NCBI RefSeq assembly: GCF_023571765.1
Contig: NZ_JAMJXC010000004.1
Span: forward strand, 366,137-430,136
Source: Xanthobacter aminoxidans
GTDB lineage: Bacteria; Pseudomonadota; Alphaproteobacteria; Rhizobiales; Xanthobacteraceae
Direction of reading: 5' to 3'
DNA: 64,000 bases
The notes beneath the pieces are model-generated. The model saw only the letters and a list, made by a program, of their open reading frames with translations. It had not been told where the DNA came from and made no database searches. Both the position numbers and the translations under genes were made by a program. Positions 10,039-20,631 of the stretch are shown here, one piece after another (the stretch's first letter is position 1; each line of letters opens with the position of its first letter).

Positions 10039-10467
10039 ATGACCGAACTCTTCGCCATCTGCGCCACCTACGAGATTCAGGATGGCGACGCCCGCGGCTT
10101 CGTGCTCGCGCGGCTCGACGCGGACGGCAACAAGAAGGCGTGGCCAATCTTCATCGCCCGCCGCGGCAACAGCTTCCACGGCTACGAGAATGTCTGCCCG
10201 CACGAGGGCAAGCGGCTCGACGCCTATCCCGGCGAGTTCCTGGACCGCGAAGCCAATTTCCTCGCCTGCGGGCGACACCAGGCGAAGTTCGACCCCGACA
10301 CCGGCGTCTGCTTCATCGGCCCCTGCAAGGGCAAGTCTCTCACCCCCATCGAGATCGTCGTGGATGACGGCGACGTCTGCCTCGTCAACGTCCCCCTCGC
10401 CGAGGAGGACGGTCTGGACGTGGAGGACCCCAACGAGATGCCCGAGGTATTGATTACCGGCGATTGA
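10039..10467 (+). CDS. Rieske [2Fe-2S] ferredoxin-like protein
   Basis: 142 aa, soluble. The Rieske cluster signature is present: CPHEGKRLD (C-x-H, about residues 52-54), then CGRHQAKFD (C-x2-H, about 77-80) followed by GPCKGKSL. The rest has the short beta-rich fold of stand-alone Rieske proteins that donate electrons to oxygenases or act as small redox partners. No oxygenase gene adjoins, so its partner is unknown. ATG at 10039; a GTG three bases upstream is an alternative start and the ribosome-binding site is weak. The acidic C-terminal tail (EEDGLDVEDPNEMPEV) is unusual. Confidence 0.88.
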   Translation: MTELFAICATYEIQDGDARGFVLARLDADGNKKAWPIFIARRGNSFHGYENVCPHEGKRLDAYPGEFLDREANFLACGRHQAKFDPDTGVCFIGPCKGKSLTPIEIVVDDGDVCLVNVPLAEEDGLDVEDPNEMPEVLITGD

Positions 10468-10622
10468 GGCTCACGCCTCCGCTGGACAAGAGGTCGTGTC
10501 CGAAGGGCACGGCAGACCGGGGCCTCGTGCCCGGTCCGGCCATCCACGGCCGGCGCACACGAGGGTCTCCACGGCACGCCTTTTGGGGCACGCCCATAAC
10601 GACCTCACCCAAGGACTTTCCC

Positions 10623-11162
10623 ATGACCGCTGTTGCTGACACGCCTTTTGCCAAGCTGAGCACCGAGGGCCGCCTGCTGAAGCCGACCCTGAATGCCGAC
10701 ACCCACGTCGCCGGCCGTTTCGGCTTCCGCGGCGAGATTGCCTATGACGGGCCGGAGACGGTGCTGAAGGAGGTGTTCTCGGTCGCGGAAGACGGCAAGC
10801 CCGCCATCGGCTTCCTCGCCGGCTCCATCACCAGCTACGAGAACCTGCCCAAGCTGGTGGAAACGCTCGGCGCCGCGCTGGACGGTGACGGCAAGTATTT
10901 CGTCTATATCTCGGACCTGCCCCAGGGCAACCGCCTGCTGATCCGCTTCGGCGACGTGAAGATCTTCGCCATCTTCCTCGATGAGACCTCGGTCTACAAC
11001 GAGCTGATCGACACCTTCTACGTGGACAAGGTGAAGCTCAAGAAGTTCGACACCGCCGCCAAGCTCGACGCCCTCGCCGACGTGGGGCTGAAATATGCGG
11101 AAGTCGCGCACTACAAGGAAGTGTCCTACGAGGACGGCCTCGCCATCAAGAACGCCGCCTGA
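10623..11162 (+). CDS. Conserved-looking soluble protein, function unknown
   Basis: 179 aa, not recognised. ATG at 10623 with AAGGA 8 bases upstream. The sequence is balanced, without signal peptide or membrane segments. Alternating hydrophobic stretches (KYFVYISDLPQ, NRLLIRFGDVKIFAIFLDE) suggest a mixed alpha/beta fold. It has no cysteines and no obvious catalytic motif. Codon use matches its neighbours, so it is very likely a real gene. It stands alone, with more than 150 bases of non-coding DNA on both sides. Confidence 0.8.
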   Translation: MTAVADTPFAKLSTEGRLLKPTLNADTHVAGRFGFRGEIAYDGPETVLKEVFSVAEDGKPAIGFLAGSITSYENLPKLVETLGAALDGDGKYFVYISDLPQGNRLLIRFGDVKIFAIFLDETSVYNELIDTFYVDKVKLKKFDTAAKLDALADVGLKYAEVAHYKEVSYEDGLAIKNAA

Positions 11163-11443
11163 TCAGGCATTGTCCGGGGACGGAGGGCTGCCCCGCCTCC
11201 GTCTGCCCGTCACCGACATTGCCCCGAGCCGTTCGCGCAAAGTTGTCTTCCTGCAATTTCAGCCGGACAGATAAATTTTGCATCCGGCTGACGGTAAAAT
11301 AATCCGACACACAGCCTGTCTTTCTGGCCTCGTCCGAATATCGCGACGAAGTTTTTGTCTTGTGCCTGCAAAATCAACCCCATAGCTTTTCCGCGTTTTG
11401 GATATCCGCGCGAAACGTCGGCGGACCATCGGGGGGCACTCGA

Positions 11444-11959
11444 ATGGCGAGGTTTTTTTCAGGGAGAATGCTGACGACAGCAATTCTCGGTTTCGCTCTT
11501 GCGGGGTTCACGTCAGGCGCGGCGCGCGCCTTCGGTGGGGGCGACTGCAACATGTTCGCTCAGTCGAATATCGCGCGGGTGCAGGAGATATCCATCGATA
11601 CCGGAGGCGCGGATTTCGGCGACTTCCCCCACCTGTTCGGGTCCCCCCTCGGCAAGGCGATCATCTGCTGGGCGAGCGATGGCCGTGTAGCGGTCCGAGG
11701 CACCCTGTTCGCCGATAACTTCCGCGAGCCCATCCAGGCCATTCTGAAGGTGCGCTTCCGCAGCAACAGCGGTACCTGGACGCCCTTCGCGCAGGGTGAC
11801 GTGTCCGGCAACGGCGGCCTGGTCGCCTTCCAGAGATTCTTTCGCACCTCGCCGCGCGGGCAGTTCAACCGCGTCCAGATTCGGTTGGAGACCTTCCGGG
11901 ATTCCGCCCTCCCCAACGACCGGGCGATTACGGTCGCGGACGAGATCTTCCGGCGCTGA
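11444..11959 (+). CDS. Small secreted protein, function unknown
   Basis: 171 aa. The start MARFFSGRMLTTAILGFALAG is a classic Sec signal peptide (cleavage predicted near ARA, about residue 33), preceded by a GGGGGG run that can serve as ribosome-binding site. The mature part is about 138 aa and has two cysteines (GGDCNMF and AIICWAS) that could form a disulfide in the periplasm. It is rich in beta-prone segments (GTLFADNF, ILKVRFRSNSG). No known family recognised. It is followed by the shared terminator at about 12030. Confidence 0.78.
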   Translation: MARFFSGRMLTTAILGFALAGFTSGAARAFGGGDCNMFAQSNIARVQEISIDTGGADFGDFPHLFGSPLGKAIICWASDGRVAVRGTLFADNFREPIQAILKVRFRSNSGTWTPFAQGDVSGNGGLVAFQRFFRTSPRGQFNRVQIRLETFRDSALPNDRAITVADEIFRR

Positions 11960-12029
11960 GCCGGTCCCGCAGATCTGACCTGAAGCAGTGGGTTGGTCCG
12001 GAAGGATTTGGGTCCGGCCCAAAACGCAA

Positions 12030-12062
12030 AATGCCCGGGACCGTGGTCCCGGGCATTGTTTT
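12030..12062. terminator. Bidirectional terminator between secreted protein and nrdJ
   Basis: Perfect 13-bp inverted repeat (AATGCCCGGGACC / GGTCCCGGGCATT) with T-rich sequence on the + side (GTTTTT) and A-rich sequence on the other (CAAAA). It serves the two convergent genes. Confidence 0.9.
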
Positions 12063-12082
12063 TACCGAAGAAGTGAAATCCC

Positions 12083-15000
12083 TCAGCTACAGCCGGTCGT
12101 CCCGCCGCAGGTATCGCACTTCAGGCAGGTGCCGTTGCGCACCATGGTGAAGTTCATGCACTCGGGGCAGGCTTCGCCCTCATAACCCTTGGCCTTGGCC
12201 TCGGCGCGGGCTTCGGCCTTGCGGGCAGTGGCGGACCAGGGGAGCGACTTCTCCATCAGGCTCTCGACTGCCGCTTCCAGATGCTCCACCTCGGGCGAGG
12301 CCTCGGCGAGTTCGGCGGTGTCGGCCTTCAGCGCGGTCGCGCCAACGGTGGTCGCACGGAGCATGGTCACGTTGTCGGTGCCCGAGCGCGGCTCGGGGGC
12401 CACCGGCTGGGACACCAGCAGGTTCACCGTCTTGCCGCGCACGAGACCCTTGGAGACGATGCGGGCCGACGGATTGGTCGGCGCCTTGCCTTCGTCCACA
12501 CCCTTGCCGAGGGCGTCGAAGCCGGTCTCGGAGAGGTCCACGTGGCCGAGATCGTTGCGGCCGAGATAGCTCACCGCCAGCTCGCGGAACACATAGTCGA
12601 GCATGGACGTGGCGTACTTGATGGTGTCGTTGCCCTGCACCGGGCCGGCTGGCTCGAAGCGGGTGAAGGTGAAGGCGTCCACATATTCATCGAGCGGCAC
12701 GCCGTACTGGAGGCCGAGCGAGATGGCGATGGCGAAGTTGTTGAGGAGCGAGCGGAGCGCCGCGCCCTCCTTGTGCATGTCGATGAAGATCTCGCCGAGG
12801 CGGCCGTCATCATATTCGCCGGTACGCAGATAGACCTTGTGGCCGCCCACCACCGCCTTCTGGGTATAGCCCTTGCGGCGGTCGGGCATCTTCTCCCGCT
12901 CGCGCACGCGGTGCTCGACGATGCGCTCCACCACCCGTTCGACGATCTTCTCCGTGACCGACGCGGTGCGGGCCGCGTTGGGCTGGGCGAGCACGGCGTC
13001 CAGCGCGTCGTCCTCGTCCTCCTCGTCCGCCACAAGCTGGGCGTTGAGGGGCTGGGAAAGCTTGGAGCCGTCGCGATAAAGCGCGTTCGCCTTCAGCGCG
13101 AGGCGCCAGGACAGCAGGTAGGCCGCCTTGCAATCCTCGACGCTGGCGTCGTTGGGCATGTTGATCGTCTTGGAGATGGCGCCCGTGATGAAGGGCTGCG
13201 CCGCCGCCATCATGCGGATGTGGCTCTCCACCGAGAGATAGCGCTTGCCGATGCGGCCGCACGGGGAGGCGCAGTCGAACACCGGCAGGTGCTGGGCCTT
13301 AAGGAAGGGCGCGCCCTCCAGCGTCATCGCCCCGCAGACATGCACATTGGCGGCGTCGATGTCTGCCTTGGAGAAGCCGAGGAAGGCGAGCAGGTCGAAC
13401 TTCGGGTCGGCGAGCTGGGCCGCCGGCACCTTCAGGCTGTTGGCGAGGAATTCCTCGCCGAACGTCCAGCGGTTGAAGGCGAACTTGATGTCGAACGCGG
13501 TCTTCACCGCGGCCTCGGCCTTGGCGATGGCCGCGTCGTCGAAGCCCTTGGCGCGCAGCGAGCCGTGGTTGATGGCCGGCGCGTTGGCGAGCGAGCCGTG
13601 GCCCACCGCATAGGCCTCGATCTCGGCGATCTCGGCTTCCTTGTAGCCGAGGGTGCGCAGCGCCTCGGGCACGGCGCGGTTGATGATCTTGAAGTAGCCG
13701 CCGCCGGCCAGCTTCTTGAACTTCACCAGCGCGAAGTCGGGCTCGATGCCGGTGGTGTCGCAGTCCATCACCAGGCCGATGGTGCCGGTGGGGGCGATCA
13801 CCGAGACCTGCGCGTTGCGGTAGCCGTGCTTCTCGCCCAGCTCCAGCGCCTTGTCCCAGGCCGCGGTGGCGTGGGCGACGAGGCGGGTGTCCGGGCAGGA
13901 CAGGTGATCGAGCGGCACCGGGGCGATGGAGAGGCCTTCATAGCCCTCGGCGATGCCGTGGGCGGCGCGGCGATGGTTGCGGATCACCCGCAGCATGGAC
14001 TGGGCATTGGCCGAATAGGCCGCGAACGTGCCCAGCTCCTTCGCCATCTCGGCGGAGGTGGCGTAGCAGACGCCGGTCATGATGGCCGAGAGCGCGCCGC
14101 AGATGGCACGGCCCTGGGGCGAGTCATAGGGAATGCCGCTCGACATGAGCAGGCCGCCGATATTGGCATAGCCGAGGCCCAGCGTGCGGTACTCGTAGGA
14201 GAGCTCGGCAATGCGGCGCGAGGGGAACTGCGCCATCAGCACGGAGATTTCCAGCACCACGGTCCACAGCCGCACGGCGTGCTCGTAGCTCTCCACGTCG
14301 AACCTTTTCTCGGCGTCGCGGAACTGCAGCAGGTTCAGCGAGGCGAGGTTGCAGGCCGTGTCGTCGAGGAACATGTATTCCGAGCACGGATTGGAGGCGC
14401 GGATCTCGCCGGCCGCCGGGCAGGTGTGCCAGTCGTTCACCGCGGTGTGGAACTGGATGCCGGGGTCGGCGCAGTGCCACGCGGCCGAGCCGATCTTCTC
14501 CCACAGCTCGCGGGCCTTGATGGTCTTCGCCACCTTGCCGTCGGTGCGGCGGATGAGCTTCCAGTCCTCGTCGGCCTCGACCGCGCGCAGGAAGTCGTCG
14601 GTGACACGGACGGAATTGTTGGAGTTCTGGCCGGCGACGGTGATGTAGGCCTCGCCGTCCCAATCGGTGTCGTAGATGGCGACATCGATGTCCTTGTAGC
14701 CCTGGCGGGCATACTGGATCACCCGACGGATGGCAGCGTCAGCCACCGCCGCCTTGCGGGCGGCCTTGATCTCGCGCTTGAGAGCCGGGTTCTTCTCCGG
14801 GTCGAAGCAGTCGTCACCATTGCCTTCGCAATTTACGCAGGCCTTGAGCACGGCCTTGAGGTGCTTGGCATTGAGCTTGGAGCCGGTGACGAGGGAGGCG
14901 ACCTTCTGCTCCTCGATCACCTTCCAGTCCACATAGGCCTCGATATCCGGATGGTCGGCATCGACCACCACCATCTTGGCGGCGCGGCGAGTGGTGCCGC

Positions 15001-15811
15001 CGGACTTGATGGCGCCCGCCGCGCGGTCGCCGATCTTGAGGAAGCTCATGAGGCCGGACGAGCGGCCGCCGCCGGACAGCTTCTCGCCCTCGCCGCGCAG
15101 CGCGGAGAAGTTGGAGCCGGTGCCGGAGCCGTACTTGAACAGGCGCGCCTCGCGCACCCACAGGTCCATGATGCCGCCGTCGCTCACCAGATCGTCGCTG
15201 ACGGACTGGATGAAGCAGGCGTGCGGCTGGGGATGCTCATAGGCCGAGGTGGAGGCCGTCAGCTCGCCGGTCTGGTAGTCCACATAATAGTGGCCCTGCC
15301 CCGGCCCATCGATGCCGTAGGCCCAGAACAGGCCGGTGTTGAACCACTGCGGCGAGTTGGGCGCGGCCATCTGCATGGCGAGCATGTAGCAATGCTCATC
15401 GAAGAAGGCCTGCGCGTCGGCCTCGCTGTCGAAATAGCCGCCCTTCCAGCCCCAATAGGTCCAGGTGCCGGCCAGACGATCGAACACCTGCTTGGCCGAG
15501 GTCTCGCCGACAAGGCGCTCCTTCTCGGGCAGGCCCGCAAGCGCTTCGTGGTCGGCCACGGAACGCCACAGGAAGGAGGGGATGGAATTCTCCTCCACCT
15601 TCTTCAGGCGCGCGGGCACACCGGCCTTGCGGAAATATTTCTGCGCGAGGATGTCGGACGCGACCTGCGAGAACTGCGCAGGCACCTCGATGCCCTCCTG
15701 GCGGAAGACCACGGAGCCGTCGGGGTTGCGGATCTCGCTCACGGTCTCGCGGAACGGAATGTCCGCGTAAGGGGAACGACCCTCTTGCGTGTAGCGGCGT
15801 TCGACGCGCAT
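12083..15811 (-). CDS. nrdJ: Vitamin B12-dependent ribonucleoside-diphosphate reductase (class II)
   Basis: Makes deoxyribonucleotides with adenosylcobalamin, so it works with or without oxygen. 1242 aa, the normal size of the long alphaproteobacterial form. Visible features: an N-terminal part with [20 protein letters not shown], the active-site [20 protein letters not shown] motif (about residue 440-470, with NPCSE), and a C-terminal Cys-rich tail (CPECMNF ... [14 protein letters not shown]) that re-reduces the active site and binds zinc. ATG at 15811. No cobalamin riboswitch was found upstream, so regulation is not evident. Confidence 0.97.
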   Translation of the reverse strand: MRVERRYTQEGRSPYADIPFRETVSEIRNPDGSVVFRQEGIEVPAQFSQVASDILAQKYFRKAGVPARLKKVEENSIPSFLWRSVADHEALAGLPEKERLVGETSAKQVFDRLAGTWTYWGWKGGYFDSEADAQAFFDEHCYMLAMQMAAPNSPQWFNTGLFWAYGIDGPGQGHYYVDYQTGELTASTSAYEHPQPHACFIQSVSDDLVSDGGIMDLWVREARLFKYGSGTGSNFSALRGEGEKLSGGGRSSGLMSFLKIGDRAAGAIKSGGTTRRAAKMVVVDADHPDIEAYVDWKVIEEQKVASLVTGSKLNAKHLKAVLKACVNCEGNGDDCFDPEKNPALKREIKAARKAAVADAAIRRVIQYARQGYKDIDVAIYDTDWDGEAYITVAGQNSNNSVRVTDDFLRAVEADEDWKLIRRTDGKVAKTIKARELWEKIGSAAWHCADPGIQFHTAVNDWHTCPAAGEIRASNPCSEYMFLDDTACNLASLNLLQFRDAEKRFDVESYEHAVRLWTVVLEISVLMAQFPSRRIAELSYEYRTLGLGYANIGGLLMSSGIPYDSPQGRAICGALSAIMTGVCYATSAEMAKELGTFAAYSANAQSMLRVIRNHRRAAHGIAEGYEGLSIAPVPLDHLSCPDTRLVAHATAAWDKALELGEKHGYRNAQVSVIAPTGTIGLVMDCDTTGIEPDFALVKFKKLAGGGYFKIINRAVPEALRTLGYKEAEIAEIEAYAVGHGSLANAPAINHGSLRAKGFDDAAIAKAEAAVKTAFDIKFAFNRWTFGEEFLANSLKVPAAQLADPKFDLLAFLGFSKADIDAANVHVCGAMTLEGAPFLKAQHLPVFDCASPCGRIGKRYLSVESHIRMMAAAQPFITGAISKTINMPNDASVEDCKAAYLLSWRLALKANALYRDGSKLSQPLNAQLVADEEDEDDALDAVLAQPNAARTASVTEKIVERVVERIVEHRVREREKMPDRRKGYTQKAVVGGHKVYLRTGEYDDGRLGEIFIDMHKEGAALRSLLNNFAIAISLGLQYGVPLDEYVDAFTFTRFEPAGPVQGNDTIKYATSMLDYVFRELAVSYLGRNDLGHVDLSETGFDALGKGVDEGKAPTNPSARIVSKGLVRGKTVNLLVSQPVAPEPRSGTDNVTMLRATTVGATALKADTAELAEASPEVEHLEAAVESLMEKSLPWSATARKAEARAEAKAKGYEGEACPECMNFTMVRNGTCLKCDTCGGTTGCS

Positions 15812-16498
15812 GACCGGTGCTCCTTCGGCTCGGCCCCGCTCGGGCCGATCATTCTACAGGACGAATATGGCGGACGGCTTCCCGTCAGGTACGGCGCAGC
15901 GCGCCGTCCCTTTGCAAGGACTGCCGACTTCGGGTTCTGGTGAGGTGCCCATGCCGCATAAGCTACGCGAGGCGCGGGTCGTTGATGGGCGTGACGCTAG
16001 TGTGAGTCCGCGCCGTCCGTCAACGCACCTCAGAGTGGCCCGAAGTGCCTTCGAACTACGACCAATGGTGCTCCATCGGCCGGCAGGGCACAAGATGTTG
16101 GGTCTCATATGGTGAGGAAACGCTTAATTTCAATGTAGTGCCGGGGCGTCGCGGCCTGCGCCGGGGCGATCGGGCCGCGCCAGTCCGCATTTTTTCCGGC
16201 ATGCCCGTCATCCACAGCTTGTCCAAAAATTTGCCATCCCATTGTCACGTTCGAGATGCGCGTGGGCAGCAACCGAGGGGATAGGGCGACACCGGACGTA
16301 TGCGCCCGCCACATAGCGGGCTTGTCTCAGGGCGATAGAGACCGTCTGGTCATATAGCGCGCAACAATCTATCAACTGGCGGCAACCGTTCGCGCCGTTG
16401 GCTCACTGCCCCATCCAGCCGCGACAGAAAATTGCCGGACCCTTCAGCCGCCGCCAACGGCTCCCGGCCTTTACGGGGCGCAGTTGGAAAGTACCGGC
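15812..16498. other. Long divergent intergenic region nrdJ / MHS symporter
   Basis: About 690 bases between two divergent start codons. Short open frames on both strands look like chance. No NrdR box and no complete B12 riboswitch were recognised. Less GC-rich blocks at 16105-16140 and 16185-16250 are the likely promoter area. Nothing else identifiable. Confidence 0.4.
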
Positions 16499-17845
16499 AT
16501 GTCCACGACCTTCGCCGCAGACGCGGCGCCAGCAGCCAATCCCCGCTCCCGCGTCATCCTCGCGAGCCTGATCGGCACCACCATCGAGTTCTACGACTTC
16601 TACGTCTACGCCACGGCGGCGGTGCTGGTGTTTCCGCACCTGTTCTTCCCGGCCGGCAATGACACGACGGCGCTCCTCGCCTCGTTCGCCATCTTCGGCG
16701 CGGCCATGGTGGCGCGTCCGCTGGGCGCCATCTTCTTCGGCCACCTCGGCGACAAGAAGGGCCGCAAGATTACTCTGGTGGGCGCGCTGCTCACCATGGG
16801 CATCGCTACCTTCCTCATCGGCCTGCTGCCCACCTTCCAGACGGCCGGCTGGTTCGCGCCCCTGCTGCTGGTGATCCTGCGCCTCGCCCAGGGCTTCGCG
16901 CTGGGTGGCGAGTGGAGCGGCGCGGCTCTGGTCGCCACCGAGAATGCGCCGGCCGGCAAGCGCGCCGTCTACGGCACCTTCCCCCAGCTCGGTGCGCCCA
17001 TCGGCTTCATCATCGCCAACGGCCTGTTCCTCGCCATCGCGGCGCTCATGCCGTCGAGCGATCCCTCCCGCCCGTCCGACGCCTTCCTGTCCTGGGGCTG
17101 GCGCCTGCCGTTCCTGTTCTCGGCGGTGATGGTGATCGTGGGCCTGTGGGTGCGCATGTCGCTGGTGGAGAGCCCGGCCTTCGCCAAGGCGCTGGAGCAC
17201 GGCCGCATCCAGAAGCTGCCGCTGGCCGCCGCGTTCAAGACCCACTGGCGCGAGCTGATCCTCGGCACCTTCTACATGCTCGCGACCTACGTGCTGTTCT
17301 ACCTGATGACCACCTTCTCGCTGAGCTACGGCCGCGCGCCCACGACGGCGGCGGTGCCGGGGCTCGGCTACGACTACCGCACCTTCGTGCTGATGATGAT
17401 CGGCGGCGTGGTGTTCTTCGGCATCTTCACCCTGGTGTCCGGCCCCTGGGCCGACCGCTGGGGCCGCCGCCGCACGCTGATCGGCATCACCGCCGCCATC
17501 GTGCTGTTCGGCCTTTTGTGGGTGCCGATCCTCTCCGCCGGTCCGGTGGGCGTGATGGCATGGCTCATCATCGGCTTCACCCTGATGGGCCTCACCTTCG
17601 GCCCCATGGGCGCGCTGCTGCCGGAGCTGTTCCCGGCCAACGTGCGCTACACCGGCTCGGGCATCTCCTACAATGTCTCGTCCATCCTCGGCGCGGCGGT
17701 GGCTCCGTTCATCGCGGTGGCGCTGTGGAGCTATGGCGGCGGCAGCCCGTTCTGGGTCGGCGTCTATCTCTCGGTCATGGCGCTGCTCACGCTCACGGCC
17801 CTGCTCATCGGCAAGGAAACCCGCGACGTGAACATGGACCACTGA
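16499..17845 (+). CDS. MFS transporter, metabolite:H+ symporter (MHS) family
   Basis: 448 aa with about 12 hydrophobic helices. MHS hallmarks: IEFYDFYVYATAAVLVF in helix 1, then FFGHLGDKKGRKITL after helix 2 (the G-x3-D-R/K-x-G-R loop) and ALGGEWSGAALVATENAP in the third to fourth helices. A second loop DRWGRRRTL lies mid-protein. Relatives import shikimate, alpha-ketoglutarate, proline/betaine or citrate; the substrate cannot be told here. The chosen ATG (16499) has GGAAAG upstream; a TTG at 16484 would add five residues. It ends KETRDVNMDH, typical of the family. Confidence 0.92.
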   Translation: MSTTFAADAAPAANPRSRVILASLIGTTIEFYDFYVYATAAVLVFPHLFFPAGNDTTALLASFAIFGAAMVARPLGAIFFGHLGDKKGRKITLVGALLTMGIATFLIGLLPTFQTAGWFAPLLLVILRLAQGFALGGEWSGAALVATENAPAGKRAVYGTFPQLGAPIGFIIANGLFLAIAALMPSSDPSRPSDAFLSWGWRLPFLFSAVMVIVGLWVRMSLVESPAFAKALEHGRIQKLPLAAAFKTHWRELILGTFYMLATYVLFYLMTTFSLSYGRAPTTAAVPGLGYDYRTFVLMMIGGVVFFGIFTLVSGPWADRWGRRRTLIGITAAIVLFGLLWVPILSAGPVGVMAWLIIGFTLMGLTFGPMGALLPELFPANVRYTGSGISYNVSSILGAAVAPFIAVALWSYGGGSPFWVGVYLSVMALLTLTALLIGKETRDVNMDH

Positions 17846-17936
17846 GGGCCGGACGCGCCGCACGTCGCACGCCTCTTGCGCCGGACGGGAAAAGGGAGTG
17901 AACCTCCTGGGTCCCGTCCGCGTAGGAAGGTGCGTC

Positions 17937-19412
17937 ATGACAGCCGCTCCATCCCTCCTGTGGTTCCGAGACGATCTGCGCCTCGCCGATAACCCGGCGC
18001 TGAACGCCCTCGCCGAGGCCGGCGCGCCCATCGCCGCGCTCTATGTCCTGGATGAGGACAGCCCGCATATCCGCCCGCTCGGCGGCGCCGCCCGCTGGTG
18101 GCTCGCCCAATCCCTGCGGGCGCTCAGGGCCGACCTCTCCCATCACGGCATTCCCCTGATCCTGCGGCAGGGGCCGGCCACCCGCATCGTGCCGGAGATG
18201 GCTGCCGCGCTCGGCGCCGCCACCGTCGCCTTCAACGACCGGGCGGGCGAGGCCGAGGGCAAGCTGGACCGGGCCATCACCGCCCGGCTCGCGGCCGAGG
18301 ATCGCCGCGTGCTGCGCTTCTGCGCCCACCTGCTGCATCCGCCCGGAACGGTGCTGGGCGGATCGGGGCGCATGCCGCGCACCTTCTCCTCTTTCCATCG
18401 TGCGGCCCTGCGCGAGCGCGATCTCTCCCCGCCCCTACCCGCTCCGAAGCACCTCAAGGGCGTGGCCCGCGCGCCGGAGGGCGACACGCTGGAGAGCTTC
18501 GCGCTGGAGCCCGAAAAGCCGGACTGGGCCAGCGGGCTCCGTGCCGCATGGAACGTGGGCGAGGCGGCGGCGCGGCAGCGGCTTTCCGCCTTCATCGACG
18601 ACGGACTTAAAGGCTACGCCACGGGCCGCGACCGACCGGACCTCGACCACGTCTCCCGCCTGTCCCCGCATCTCAGGTTCGGCGAAATTTCCCCCCGCCA
18701 GATCCTCTTCGCCGTCCGCCACGTGGTGGACGCGGGCGCGGTGCCGGGCAGCGACGCAGCCAAGTTCGAGGCTGAACTCTACTGGCGGGAATTTTCCTAC
18801 CATCTCCTCGCCGAGGAGCCGGACATCGCCCGGCGCAACATCCAGCCGAGCTTCGACGCCTTCCCCTGGCGCGAGTGCTCCGGCGAATTGAAGGCGTGGC
18901 GGCGCGGCCTGACCGGCTATCCGCTGGTGGACGCGGGCATGCGCCAGCTCTGGCAGACGGGCTGGATGCACAATCGGGTGCGGATGGTGGTGGCCTCCTT
19001 CCTCGCCAAGCACCTGCTCATCGACTGGCGCGCCGGCGAAGACTGGTTCTGGGACACGCTGGTGGACGCAGACGCCGCCAACAATGCTGCCTCGTGGCAA
19101 TGGGTGGCCGGCTCCGGCCTCGATGCCGCGCCCTATTTCCGCATCTTCAATCCGGTGATGCAGGGCGAGAAATTCGATCCCGACGGCACCTATGTGCGCA
19201 CTTATGTGCCCGAGCTGAAGCGCCTGCCGGCGAAGCTCATCCACCACCCGTGGACCGCCCCGCAGGATACCCTCGCCGCCGCAGGCATCAGGCTCGGCCA
19301 CACCTATCCCAAGCCCCTCGTGGACCACGCCGCCGCCCGTGACCGCGCCCTGCGCGCCTTCGAGCATCTGCGGCACGCGGCCCCCACAGAGGCGCGCGCG
19401 GCCGCCCGCTGA
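17937..19412 (+). CDS. phrB: Deoxyribodipyrimidine photolyase
   Basis: Light-driven repair of cyclobutane pyrimidine dimers. 491 aa. An N-terminal antenna-binding domain (LLWFRDDLRLADNPAL) is followed by the FAD-binding helical domain, with RLSPHLRFGEISPRQ, TGYPLVDAGMRQLWQTGWMH and WQWVAGSGLDAAPYFRIFNP. These match class I CPD photolyases. ATG at 17937 with AGGAAGG 6 bases upstream. It follows the symporter gene by about 90 bases and may be co-transcribed, but nothing ties their functions together. Confidence 0.95.
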   Translation: MTAAPSLLWFRDDLRLADNPALNALAEAGAPIAALYVLDEDSPHIRPLGGAARWWLAQSLRALRADLSHHGIPLILRQGPATRIVPEMAAALGAATVAFNDRAGEAEGKLDRAITARLAAEDRRVLRFCAHLLHPPGTVLGGSGRMPRTFSSFHRAALRERDLSPPLPAPKHLKGVARAPEGDTLESFALEPEKPDWASGLRAAWNVGEAAARQRLSAFIDDGLKGYATGRDRPDLDHVSRLSPHLRFGEISPRQILFAVRHVVDAGAVPGSDAAKFEAELYWREFSYHLLAEEPDIARRNIQPSFDAFPWRECSGELKAWRRGLTGYPLVDAGMRQLWQTGWMHNRVRMVVASFLAKHLLIDWRAGEDWFWDTLVDADAANNAASWQWVAGSGLDAAPYFRIFNPVMQGEKFDPDGTYVRTYVPELKRLPAKLIHHPWTAPQDTLAAAGIRLGHTYPKPLVDHAAARDRALRAFEHLRHAAPTEARAAAR

Positions 19413-19536
19413 CGCCTCTTCCCGGCGCAATCCCATGCGTTTGCGCCGGCCTGCCAACGCCGCTATTGAGGGGAGACGCGCGCCGAGGCAGCATAAGGCC
19501 CATTAAATTTCACATTGCGATGAAGGTATTTCTTCC

Positions 19537-20565
19537 ATGATCCGTAACGGCCTTGTGGACTCCATCGGAAACACACCCCTTATCCGTCTGAAGCGGGCCT
19601 CCGAGGAGACCGGCTGCGACATCCTCGGCAAGGCGGAGTTCCTCAATCCCGGCCAGTCGGTGAAGGACCGCGCGGCGCTCGGCATCATCCAGGATGCGGT
19701 GGCCCGCGGCGAGCTGAAGCCCGGCGGGGTGATCGTGGAAGGCACGGCCGGCAATACGGGAATCGGCCTCGCGCTGGTGGCCGCGCCGCTCGGCTTCCGC
19801 ACCGTGATCGTCATTCCCGAGACCCAGTCCCAGGAAAAGAAGGACATGCTGCGGCTCGCCGGCGCGACGCTGGTGGAAGTGCCGGCCGTCGCCTACGCCA
19901 ACCCCAACAATTACGTGAAGGTCTCCGGCCGCCTCGCCGAGGCGCTGGCCAAGACCGAGCCGAACGGTGCCATCTGGGCCAACCAGTTTGACAACGTGGC
20001 CAACCGGCAGGCCCATATCGACACCACGGGCCCGGAAATCTGGGAGCAGACGCAGGGCAAGGTGGACGGCTTCATCTGCGCCGTGGGCACCGGCGGCACG
20101 CTGGCCGGCATCGGCATGGCGCTGAAGGCGCGCAACAAGGACATCAAGATCGGCCTCGCCGATCCCATGGGCGCCGCGCTCTATTCCTATTACACGACCG
20201 GTGAGCTGAAGGCCGAGGGCTCCTCCATCACCGAGGGCATCGGGCAGGGGCGCATCACCGCCAACCTCGTCGACGCGCCGGTGGATGCCGCCTTCCAGAT
20301 CCCGGACGAGGAAGCACTGCCTGTCGTATTCGACCTGCTGGAGCACGAGGGCCTGTGCCTCGGCGGCTCGTCGGGTGTGAACGTCGCCGGCGCCATCCGC
20401 CTCGCGAAGGAGCTGGGGCCGGGCCACACCATCGTGACCATCCTCTGCGACTACGGCACGCGCTACCAGTCGAAGTTGTTCAACCCCGAGTTCCTGCGCT
20501 CCAAGAACCTGCCGGTGCCGGAATGGCTGGAGCGCAAGGCCGAGGTGCCGAACGTCCTCGTCTGA
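19537..20565 (+). CDS. cysK: Cysteine synthase A (O-acetylserine sulfhydrylase)
   Basis: PLP enzyme that joins O-acetylserine and sulfide to form cysteine. 342 aa. The PLP lysine is in NPGQSVKDRAALG and the phosphate loop is EGTAGNTGIGLALVA, the variant found in rhizobial CysK. Also present are the PETQSQEKKDMLRLAGA loop and the glycine-rich VGTGGTLAG. The close relationship to cystathionine beta-synthase-like enzymes leaves a small doubt over exact substrate. ATG with AAGG upstream (GATGAAGG). 66 bases upstream of a sulfurtransferase gene, so a sulfur-metabolism operon is likely. Confidence 0.94.
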   Translation: MIRNGLVDSIGNTPLIRLKRASEETGCDILGKAEFLNPGQSVKDRAALGIIQDAVARGELKPGGVIVEGTAGNTGIGLALVAAPLGFRTVIVIPETQSQEKKDMLRLAGATLVEVPAVAYANPNNYVKVSGRLAEALAKTEPNGAIWANQFDNVANRQAHIDTTGPEIWEQTQGKVDGFICAVGTGGTLAGIGMALKARNKDIKIGLADPMGAALYSYYTTGELKAEGSSITEGIGQGRITANLVDAPVDAAFQIPDEEALPVVFDLLEHEGLCLGGSSGVNVAGAIRLAKELGPGHTIVTILCDYGTRYQSKLFNPEFLRSKNLPVPEWLERKAEVPNVLV

Positions 20566-20631
20566 CGGCTTGACGCGGGGCGCGTTCCAGCCGAGGAAAC
20601 CGCGCCCCGCCCGAACGCGAGCGAGATCGTC

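Noticed and set aside
15960..16140. Possible cobalamin riboswitch upstream of nrdJ (GCCACT on the - strand at about 16034-16039)
   Set aside because: Only this short word matches; the rest of the B12 fold is not seen.
16208..16216. DnaA-box-like TCATCCACA
   Set aside because: One mismatch, single copy and no AT-rich unwinding element; not an origin.
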